From the NCBI GenBank assembly GCA_964652775.1, contig CAZZAM010000004.1, positions 124,001 to 188,000 on the forward strand: a stretch of 64,000 nt of DNA, given 5' to 3'. The position numbers and the translations under genes are program-made. Within the stretch, counting starts at the first letter, position 1, and every line of letters starts with the position of its first letter. This document shows, piece after piece, positions 8,514-15,502 of the stretch. The notes beneath the pieces were generated by a model. That model was not told where the DNA came from, did no database searches, and saw only the letters and a program-made list of their open reading frames with translations. The stretch is from UBA11346 sp038060575 (GTDB lineage: Bacteria; Planctomycetota; UBA11346).

Positions 8514-9487
8514 GCGAAACTCCAGCGCCACCCAACAACGTCCCGCGACGAAAATTGCTGCAGATCGGCATTGCTGGCCTTGGCATCGGCATTGCCAGTG
8601 CAGCTGCGTGGGCCGCCGGACGGCGTGAGCCGGATGGCGAAGTGTTGTACAACGACACCGCCTGGCGGCGCACCGATCCAGCGCTCATCCGCTATCGTGA
8701 AGTCGAGCGCATTCCCACCGGTTTGCAGCGTCCACGCGCTCTGGCGATTGCGCACGACGGCACACTGTACATCGCCGGAGACCGTTGCGTCGTATCGATT
8801 GCCCCCGAGGGCAAACGCCGCTCCGAAGTGGCCTGTGCGGACGCTCCGCGTTCATTGGCGATCACCACGGATGGCACCGTTCTGGTTGGATTGCGTGATC
8901 GCGTCCAGCCGATCAGTAGGGATACTGCGGGTCCGACCTGGGAGGCCTTGGCTGTCGATGCGCAGATCACCGGTCTTGCAGCACATCCATCCGGTGATGT
9001 GTATGCCGCTGATGCCGGTGGGCGGGCATTGTGGCGTTTCCGTGATGGCAAGGCGCTCAACCGGATTGGCGGTGAAGGTGATCACGAGTTTATTATCCCC
9101 AGCCCGTACATGGATGTGCAGATTGGCCCCGATGGCTTGGTCTGGGTGGCCAACACCGGTCGCCATCGCTTGGAGGCCTACGATCAGCAGGATCATCGCG
9201 TGCGCATGTGGGGAGCCGAAGGCTTCGCGATCGAACGTTTCTGTGGCTGCTGTAATCCCGCTGATTTTTCCGTGTTACCAGATGGTCGTTTCATCACCAG
9301 CGAGAAGGGACTGCCACGGGTGAAGCGTTACGCCGCAGATGGTCGCTTTGAGTGCGTGGTCGCAGCGGTTGAGACGTTTGCGCCGCAAACCGTCGGGCTG
9401 GATATCGCGGTGGCTGCTGACGGTCGCGTGCTGATCCTCGATCCGATTGAAAAGGCCGTACGGATCTATGTGGAGAAGAACGCATGA
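8510..9487 (+). CDS. Tat-exported NHL-type six-bladed beta-propeller with CGCC motif
   Basis: A 325-residue protein. The start at 8510 follows an AGG ribosome site and forms ATGA with the previous stop. The N-terminus has a twin-arginine signal (PRRKLLQIGIAGLGIGIAS, about 11-29), which suggests folded export, perhaps with a cofactor. Repeats are NHL-like: RPRALAIAHDGTLYIAG, DVYAADAGGRALWRF, VQIGPDGLVWVANTGRHRLEAY and VGLDIAVAADGRVLILD. Near residue 245 there is a striking FCGCCNPADF segment followed by PDGRFITSEKGLPRVKRY; its three close Cys could bind metal or a cluster, or form disulfides. It sits between a propeller and iron-sulfur proteins, so a role in holding or sensing the periplasmic redox module is likely but unproven. 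Confidence 0.82.
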   Translation: MSETPAPPNNVPRRKLLQIGIAGLGIGIASAAAWAAGRREPDGEVLYNDTAWRRTDPALIRYREVERIPTGLQRPRALAIAHDGTLYIAGDRCVVSIAPEGKRRSEVACADAPRSLAITTDGTVLVGLRDRVQPISRDTAGPTWEALAVDAQITGLAAHPSGDVYAADAGGRALWRFRDGKALNRIGGEGDHEFIIPSPYMDVQIGPDGLVWVANTGRHRLEAYDQQDHRVRMWGAEGFAIERFCGCCNPADFSVLPDGRFITSEKGLPRVKRYAADGRFECVVAAVETFAPQTVGLDIAVAADGRVLILDPIEKAVRIYVEKNA

Positions 9488-9681
9488 AGGATCGCCGCAG
9501 TTTCTTGCGTTGGTTTGCGCTCGGCGCTCTGGCCACCGGCCTGGCGACGTTAATCACCAGACGTGGCACAACCCCATCGAGTGAGACCTGTGTAAATCAG
9601 GGGCTCTGTCGTGGTTGTGGTGCTTACGATGGCTGTCATCTGCCACAGGCCTTGTCTATGAAGCAGGAGCTGCGGCGATGA
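9484..9681 (+). CDS. Tiny Tat-exported cysteine-rich protein
   Basis: A 65-residue protein with ATGA overlaps at both ends. Half of it is a twin-arginine signal (DRRSFLRWFALGALATGLATL, residues 3-23). The mature part holds a compact Cys motif, CVNQGLCRGCGAYDGCHLPQA, with four Cys spaced C-x5-C-x2-C-x5-C. Such spacing could bind one small metal centre or cluster. Both neighbours also carry Tat signals, so this may be an accessory or maturation subunit of the exported iron-sulfur module. Conservation of the reading frame is supported by the exact overlaps on both sides; I know no named family for it. Confidence 0.75.
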   Translation: MKDRRSFLRWFALGALATGLATLITRRGTTPSSETCVNQGLCRGCGAYDGCHLPQALSMKQELRR

Positions 9682-10220
9682 ACTTCACCCGCCGCGACAT
9701 GCTGCGAGGCATTGGCATCCTGGCAGTGGCGTCGGGAGTTGGCGCTGCGGCGCATGGCGTACCAGGACCACGGACCGTGTGGCAGATCGATCCGCACAAG
9801 TGCACCCAGTGCGGACGCTGTGCTCATACGTGCGTGCTGACACCATCAGCGGTGAAATGCGTTCACGCGTATGCGGTATGTGGTTACTGCGACCTGTGCA
9901 CCGGATTCTTCGAGGCCGAAGCCAATGGACTCAACACTGGCGCCGAGAATCAACTCTGCCCAACCAACGCGATCCAACGCCGTTTTGTCGAAGATCCGTA
10001 TTTCGCTTATCACATTGACGAAAGCGCCTGCATCGGTTGCGCGCGCTGCGTGAAGGGCTGTTCATCGTACGGAAACGGCTCGATGTTTTTGCAGATCCGC
10101 CATGATCGCTGCGTCAACTGCAACCAATGCTCGATCGCCAGTGACTGTCCAGCGCAGGCCATTCACCGCGTCCCAGCCGATCAGCCCTACATCCTCAAGA
10201 CGAAACCGGGGAAGGCGTGA
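9678..10220 (+). CDS. Tat-exported NapG-like ferredoxin with four [4Fe-4S] sites
   Basis: A 180-residue periplasmic electron-transfer protein. It starts at 9678 (ATGA overlap) with the Tat signal TRRDMLRGIGILAVASG. The mature part has 17 Cys in the usual paired pattern: KCTQCGRCAHTC near 40-50, VCGYCDLC near 75, CIGCARCVKGC near 118-128, and CVNCNQCSIASDC near 145-157. That is enough for four [4Fe-4S] clusters, as in NapG and related quinol-dehydrogenase subunits. The next gene encodes a NapH-like membrane partner, so the pair resembles NapGH, which passes electrons from menaquinol to periplasmic acceptors. No napA, napB or other terminal reductase is near. Confidence 0.87.
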   Translation: MNFTRRDMLRGIGILAVASGVGAAAHGVPGPRTVWQIDPHKCTQCGRCAHTCVLTPSAVKCVHAYAVCGYCDLCTGFFEAEANGLNTGAENQLCPTNAIQRRFVEDPYFAYHIDESACIGCARCVKGCSSYGNGSMFLQIRHDRCVNCNQCSIASDCPAQAIHRVPADQPYILKTKPGKA

Positions 10221-11500
10221 GCCGAATTGCGACGCTCAGCAAGTGGCGTTGCTCCGCCGTGCGCTGGGTCGCATTGCTGATGCTGGTGGCGTTTGCTTGT
10301 GCCGAGGAACGTTTCCCGCCGCCTGACTTCAGTCCCGGATATACGATTCCATCGACCACCGTTCCTGGGCCACGCGCCGAGTGGCTGGCGGTTCTCGATG
10401 TGGTACTGCTTGCCCTGGCACTTGGCCTCGCGGGTTGGGCAACCTTGGTCAAACGCTCGCGCACTGCCGCGGTCTGGATCGCCGTTGGCTCCTTGCTGTG
10501 GTTTGGTTTTATGCGCCAAGGCTGCGTCTGTTCGATCGGTTCGATCCAAGATGTGACCCGAGCCGCGGCTCAAGGCGGGGGACTGAGTTGGGTTGCGGCG
10601 GCATTCTTTTTTCTGCCGCTGGCGACCGCCTTGATTGCTGGCCGCTTGTTTTGCAGCGGCGTCTGTCCGCTCGGCGCGATCCAGGATTTGGTCCTCGTGC
10701 AACCGTTGCGGCTGCCGAGTTGGCTGAGCGGATTTCTCAGCCTGTTTCCCTACGTCTATCTGGCATTGGCCGTCGTGTGGGCCGCAACTGGAGCCGCCTA
10801 TGTCATCTGTGCGTACGATCCGTTTGTCGGCTTCTTCCGCTTCGGTGGACCGGCGTGGCTGTTGATTGCCGGTGGTGGTCTCTTGTTATTGGGCACGGTA
10901 GTTGGTCGGCCATACTGCCGTTTTTTGTGTCCGTATAGCGTGCTGTTGCGCTGGTTATCCCCGTTATCGCGCTGGCGCATCCGCATTCATCCGAGTGCCT
11001 GTACGAACTGCCGTCTGTGTGAAAATTCCTGCCCATTTGATGCGATAGCCATGCCTGTGCAGACTGCTGCGCCGCGTCCATCGCGTGTGCTGTTGGCGGT
11101 ACTAGTGCTCGCCGCCCCGCTGTTGGTTGCGCTTGGTGGATGGCTGGGTTGGCGCTCGGGTGACACGCTTGCTGGTCGCCATGCGACGGTTGCGTTGGCG
11201 GAGCGTATCCGTGCAGAGGACGCCGGCACCGCTATGAGCGCAAACGATGCGGCCGAATCCTTCCGCCGAACCGGTAAACCGACGGAAGCACTGTTTGCCG
11301 CCGCTGCGGACGTTCGCCAACAGACCAATATGTACGCAGCCGCCGCCGGTGCGTTCCTGGGACTCGTCGTCGCCGTGGGATTAATTCGCCGCAGCCGACG
11401 TCAGCACCAGACCACCTACGAAGCCGAGCCAGGAACTTGTTTGTCGTGTGCTCGTTGCCTTCCCGATTGTCCAGGCGGACTTCCAGCGGTGACCACATGA
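10217..11500 (+). CDS. NapH/NosR-like membrane iron-sulfur protein
   Basis: A 427-residue integral membrane protein starting with GTG inside a GTGA overlap, after GGGGAAGG. It has an N-terminal hydrophobic signal (16-29), several membrane helices and the two hallmark C-x3-CP motifs of the NapH/NosR/RdxA group: GRLFCSGVCPLGAIQD and GRPYCRFLCPYS. These are followed by a cytosolic [4Fe-4S] site CTNCRLCENSCPFDAI and, after another helix, a C-terminal CLSCARCLPDCPGG site. The FMN-binding domain of NosR/RnfG is not present. Known relatives relay electrons across the membrane from quinol or from cytosolic carriers. Here it would connect the cytosolic NuoEF/NuoG-like proteins with the exported ferredoxin; the direction is inferred. 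Confidence 0.87.
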   Translation: MSRIATLSKWRCSAVRWVALLMLVAFACAEERFPPPDFSPGYTIPSTTVPGPRAEWLAVLDVVLLALALGLAGWATLVKRSRTAAVWIAVGSLLWFGFMRQGCVCSIGSIQDVTRAAAQGGGLSWVAAAFFFLPLATALIAGRLFCSGVCPLGAIQDLVLVQPLRLPSWLSGFLSLFPYVYLALAVVWAATGAAYVICAYDPFVGFFRFGGPAWLLIAGGGLLLLGTVVGRPYCRFLCPYSVLLRWLSPLSRWRIRIHPSACTNCRLCENSCPFDAIAMPVQTAAPRPSRVLLAVLVLAAPLLVALGGWLGWRSGDTLAGRHATVALAERIRAEDAGTAMSANDAAESFRRTGKPTEALFAAAADVRQQTNMYAAAAGAFLGLVVAVGLIRRSRRQHQTTYEAEPGTCLSCARCLPDCPGGLPAVTT

Positions 11501-13158
11501 GGCGCATTCCCTGGCTAGTTATCGCGGTTATTGCTGGGCTTTTCTCGGTTATGATCACAGCGGCGATGATCGCCAATCTGAGTCACCTGCGCAGTGCAGA
11601 TCCGCTCCGGAACGGTGATCTAGCGGCTTTGAAAGCGGAGCTCGCCCAGCATCCCAAAGACGAAGCGCTGAAGACCAAGATCCGTGAACACGATGCCGCG
11701 GTTCGCAGTCGTTGGTTTAGTAGCGTTGCGGTCGGCCAACGCGGAGCTTGGTTGTTATTGCTTGGTGTCGCACTGACCGTGCTGGCAGTAAAACAGGGTC
11801 TCCGTGCGCAGGAGGCTCCATTTGACCCGCGACCAGTCCCGCCGCCGAATCCCACCCGCGTTGTGGCGATGTCACGCTGGGGCTTGGCCGCCGGTGGGAT
11901 CGTGCTCGCCATAGGACTGTTGCTACTCGGTGGCCAACCAACACCGGAGTCACAGTCAAGCGGCGAGGTCACAGTACGCTCGCAGCCGTCGCCCGCAGAG
12001 TTGGCGCGGAATTGGCCAAGCTTTCGTGGCTCGGCGTCCGGGCTAGCCGCTGGTGCGGCGCCAATTGCATGGGACGCAGTCGCTGGCACCGGAGTTCTTT
12101 GGAAAATTGAACCACCACTGCCGGGACTTTCATCTCCAGTAGTCTGGGGCGATACCGTGTATGTGAGTGGATCAGATGGTAAAAACCAGGAGATATCAGC
12201 GTATGCCAGCGCCACTGGCGACCGGCGTTGGTCGTGTCGAATTCCGCTGCCAGCGGGCGCTGTCGTCGAAGCCTACGAGGCAACTGGGCATGCGGCACCA
12301 ACGCCAGTAACTGACGGACAGGTGGTGGTTGGCGTGTTTGCTTCTGGGGTGCTTGCTGCGGTATCCTGTGATGGCCGTCTCCTGTGGAGTCAGTCGCTCG
12401 GCATACCAGATAATTCGTACAGTCTCGCTGCGTCGCCGGTGATTTGGCAGGACCGCGTGATTATGCAACTGGATCAGGGCGCGGTCGAAGACGGTCGCTC
12501 GGCTCTATTGGCATTCGATCTCAGCAACGGACGGAAATTATGGCGCACGGCGCGACCGGTTGCCGCTTCATGGGCTTCTCCGTTGGTGACAACATTGGCT
12601 GGGCGCGCGCAAGTAATCACCTGTTCTGATCCGTGGGTAATTTCCTATGACCCTGCGCAAGGACGAGAATGGTGGCGAGCCAAAGTTCTTTCCGGCGAGG
12701 TGTCGTCGTCGCCCACGGTTGCCGGTGGATGTGTCATCGCCGTAAAACCCAATGCTGAATTGGTGGCGATTCGTCCTGATGGCAGCGGCGATGTGACGGC
12801 AAGTCACATCGCATGGCGTGGCGAAGACTCAGTTCCTGATATGTCGAGTCCAACTGGTGACGCAACAATGTTGGCATTATTCAATGGTGACATGTTGTGC
12901 TGTGACGCCGTGACAGGGACAAAACTCTGGCAGCATCCAGGCACTAACGCGGTGATTGCATCGCCGATTATTGCCGACGGAAGACTCTACGTCATCGACG
13001 AGACTGGTTCGACGACTATCTTTGCTTGGGACCGGAGCTTGAAAGTCCTCGGTACGGCGCACTTCGGCGAGAAGATTTCATCAACACCGGCGGTGGTGGA
13101 TGGGCGCATCTATGTACGCGGCGACAAGCATCTCTTTTGCATCGGTTCAGCGCCGTGA
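11497..13158 (+). CDS. Multi-helix membrane-anchored PQQ/BamB-like beta-propeller protein
   Basis: A 553-residue protein from an ATGA overlap at 11497. The first 150 residues hold three hydrophobic segments (about 5-27, 77-97 and 128-146), the first two separated by a charged stretch that looks helical. A Ser/Pro linker leads to a propeller that begins WPSFRGSASG near residue 170. Blades carry the usual G-x-[VI]-Y-V and [LF]-D-x-x-[NT]-G-x-x-[LW] units, for example LLAFDLSNGRKLW and CCDAVTGTKLW. It differs from the first operon propeller by its membrane part, which might pair with the NapH-like subunit. The function is unknown. Confidence 0.8.
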   Translation: MRRIPWLVIAVIAGLFSVMITAAMIANLSHLRSADPLRNGDLAALKAELAQHPKDEALKTKIREHDAAVRSRWFSSVAVGQRGAWLLLLGVALTVLAVKQGLRAQEAPFDPRPVPPPNPTRVVAMSRWGLAAGGIVLAIGLLLLGGQPTPESQSSGEVTVRSQPSPAELARNWPSFRGSASGLAAGAAPIAWDAVAGTGVLWKIEPPLPGLSSPVVWGDTVYVSGSDGKNQEISAYASATGDRRWSCRIPLPAGAVVEAYEATGHAAPTPVTDGQVVVGVFASGVLAAVSCDGRLLWSQSLGIPDNSYSLAASPVIWQDRVIMQLDQGAVEDGRSALLAFDLSNGRKLWRTARPVAASWASPLVTTLAGRAQVITCSDPWVISYDPAQGREWWRAKVLSGEVSSSPTVAGGCVIAVKPNAELVAIRPDGSGDVTASHIAWRGEDSVPDMSSPTGDATMLALFNGDMLCCDAVTGTKLWQHPGTNAVIASPIIADGRLYVIDETGSTTIFAWDRSLKVLGTAHFGEKISSTPAVVDGRIYVRGDKHLFCIGSAP

Positions 13159-15473
13159 CGGCAACCATTGATCTCACAGCAGTCGATTCGGCCATCGCGC
13201 GTCACGGTGGAAAACCGGATGCGTTGATTCCATTGTTACAGGATCTCCAGCGCCATTACCGTTGGCTGCCACCGCCAGCATTGGCGCGACTGTCCGAGTT
13301 GACCGGCATTCATCCGGTATCCGTTGCCGGAGTCTCGACATTTTACGATCAATTCCGCCATCGGCCGGCTGGACGTCATCTCATTCATATTTGCCACGGC
13401 ACTGCCTGCCACGTCAAGGGTTCGCAACAAATTGAAGCCTCGTTGCGCCGTCACCTGAAACTCAGCGATGATGCCGACACCGACGCCAAGGGCGTGTTTA
13501 CCATCCAGCCGGTTGCGTGTTTGGGATGTTGCACGTTGGCGCCGGTCGTGCAGTGCGCTGGCGCGACCTATGGCCATCTGACTCCGGAAAAAGTCAGCGG
13601 CATACTTGACGATGTCTTGGCGCGGGAACGTGCCGGTGTGATCGTGCCACAGGCATCTGCGATCGGTGGTGGCGGCGGACCTGAATTGCGGGTTGGTTGT
13701 GGCTCGTGCTGTCTCGCCAATGGCAGTGGCGAGGTGAAGCAGGAAATGGAACGCGAGTTGACCCGCCTCGGTCGCCAGGCGATCGTGCGTCCGGTTGGCT
13801 GTGTCGGTATGTGTCACCGCACGCCGCTGGTCGAAGTCGCTGATGCACATGGTGTGGTCAGTAGCTATGGCAATGTCGCGGCAGCAGATGTTGCGGCGAT
13901 CGTACGTCGCCACCTGCCCCCGCGTAGTTTTGCCGAGCGAATCAGGCGTATTGCCGTTGCCATGATCGATAAACTCGCTGGCGAAGAAGGTTCGGCTACT
14001 GTTGATCGTTTGGCGTTAGATCAGCGCGATCCGCATTTGTGCGGATTTCTTGGCCCGCAGCGACGTATCGCAACGGAGCACAGCGGTGAGATCGAGCCGC
14101 TTAACCTCGAAGCATGGTTGGCGAAGGGGGCGTTCTCGGCGTTACGTCAGGCTCTGGCGACCGATCCAACGGCGATCATTACGTGCATCAGTGCGTCTGG
14201 ATTGCGTGGTCGCGGCGGCGCTGGATTTCCCACTGGCCGCAAATGGGCGGCAGCGCGGGCGGCGGCCGATCCGCTGCGTTATGTGGTGTGCAACGGTGAC
14301 GAAGGCGACCCCGGCGCATTTATGGACCGGATGATTCTTGAGTCGTTCCCATTCCGTGTCCTGGAAGGGTTGGCTATCGCCGCCCATGCGGTCGGTGCGC
14401 GGGAGGGAATTCTCTATATCCGTGCTGAGTATCCGTTGGCGGTGACGCGGATCCGCGAGGCGATTGAGCGCTGTGCCTCATTACTTGCGCCGCTCCGCCT
14501 GCGGGTCGTCGAAGGCGCTGGTGCCTTCGTGTGTGGCGAAGAAACAGCGCTGATTGCATCGGTTGAAGGTCAACGTGGCACACCGCGTCTGCGTCCGCCG
14601 TTTCCAGTTGAATCGGGGCTGTGGGGCCATCCGACCTGCGTCAACAATGTTGAAACTCTGGCCCTGGTGCCGTGGATTGTGACCAACGGCAGTGCGGCAT
14701 TTGCCGCGGTCGGAACGAAAGGTAGCACCGGAACCAAGGTGTTCGCGTTGGCGGGCAAGATTAAACACGGCGGCCTGATCGAAGTACCGATGGGCACTAG
14801 TCTGCGCACGATCGTCGAGGACATCGGTGGTGGCGTTGCCAATGGTGGGCAATTCAAGGCGGTGCAAATAGGTGGGCCGAGTGGAGGTTGTATACCGGCA
14901 GAACTGTGCGATTTGCCGGTGGATTATGACGCCCTTGCTGGAGCTGGTGCGATCATGGGCTCCGGCGGATTGGTCGTGCTTGATCAGCGTGACTGCATGG
15001 TCGACATCAGTCGCTACTTTCTCCACTTCACCCAAGAGCAATCGTGCGGCAAATGCACGTTCTGTCGCTTGGGTACCAAGCGCATGCTCGATATCCTTGA
15101 TCGCCTATGCACCGGTCACGGCAAAGCTGCCGACCTAGTCAAGCTTGAAGAGTTGGCCGGACAGGTACAGGCATCCAGTCTGTGTGGACTTGGTCAAACC
15201 GCGCCGAATCCGGTGCTGACGACGCTACGTCATTTCCGCAGTGAATATGAGGCACATATCGCCGGGCGCTGTCCGGCGGGACGTTGTACGGCGCTGATTC
15301 GCTATCAGGTCACAGATACTTGTACCGGCTGCAGTAAATGCGCCCAAGTGTGTCCGGTTGCGGCAATTCCGTTCACGCCCTATCAGCGTCACCGCATCGA
15401 CGTCGCGGCCTGCACCCGTTGTGATCAATGTCGGACGATCTGCCCCGAACGCGCCATCGAGGTGGTCTCATGA
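13155..15473 (+). CDS. NuoE-NuoF fusion (HndA plus HydB/HndC-like NADH-oxidising subunit)
   Basis: A 772-residue cytosolic flavo-iron-sulfur protein, GTG start in a GTGA overlap. Domains in order: a NuoE/HndA thioredoxin-like [2Fe-2S] domain (about 5-155; C80, C85, C122, C126); a second thioredoxin-like ferredoxin (175-253; C182, C186, C216, C220); a NuoF core with FMN/NADH loop GRGGAGFPTGRKW (352-364) and NGDEGDPGAFMDR (380-392); an SLBB domain; the N3-type [4Fe-4S] site with C631, C634, C637 and C677; and a C-terminal 2x[4Fe-4S] ferredoxin (C723-C733 and C753-C763). Relatives exchange electrons between NADH and ferredoxin-type carriers in hydrogenases and formate dehydrogenases. Fusion of all these units in one chain is unusual, and no hydrogenase or formate dehydrogenase gene is near. 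Confidence 0.92.
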   Translation: MTATIDLTAVDSAIARHGGKPDALIPLLQDLQRHYRWLPPPALARLSELTGIHPVSVAGVSTFYDQFRHRPAGRHLIHICHGTACHVKGSQQIEASLRRHLKLSDDADTDAKGVFTIQPVACLGCCTLAPVVQCAGATYGHLTPEKVSGILDDVLARERAGVIVPQASAIGGGGGPELRVGCGSCCLANGSGEVKQEMERELTRLGRQAIVRPVGCVGMCHRTPLVEVADAHGVVSSYGNVAAADVAAIVRRHLPPRSFAERIRRIAVAMIDKLAGEEGSATVDRLALDQRDPHLCGFLGPQRRIATEHSGEIEPLNLEAWLAKGAFSALRQALATDPTAIITCISASGLRGRGGAGFPTGRKWAAARAAADPLRYVVCNGDEGDPGAFMDRMILESFPFRVLEGLAIAAHAVGAREGILYIRAEYPLAVTRIREAIERCASLLAPLRLRVVEGAGAFVCGEETALIASVEGQRGTPRLRPPFPVESGLWGHPTCVNNVETLALVPWIVTNGSAAFAAVGTKGSTGTKVFALAGKIKHGGLIEVPMGTSLRTIVEDIGGGVANGGQFKAVQIGGPSGGCIPAELCDLPVDYDALAGAGAIMGSGGLVVLDQRDCMVDISRYFLHFTQEQSCGKCTFCRLGTKRMLDILDRLCTGHGKAADLVKLEELAGQVQASSLCGLGQTAPNPVLTTLRHFRSEYEAHIAGRCPAGRCTALIRYQVTDTCTGCSKCAQVCPVAAIPFTPYQRHRIDVAACTRCDQCRTICPERAIEVVS

Positions 15474-15502
15474 CTGCTTCACATGCTGTGGCCGCTCCAT
15501 GA
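15470..15502 (+). CDS. Possible 10-codon coupling minicistron
   Basis: Between the NuoEF fusion and the next flavoprotein an ATG at 15470 overlaps the previous stop (ATGA). It encodes MTASHAVAAP and ends at a TGA (15500-15502) that itself overlaps the next ATG at 15499 (again ATGA). It thus bridges a 25-base gap with two overlap junctions of the kind found across the operon. It may keep ribosomes moving from one gene to the next; the peptide itself probably has no function. Chance cannot be excluded. Confidence 0.35.
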   Translation: MTASHAVAAP

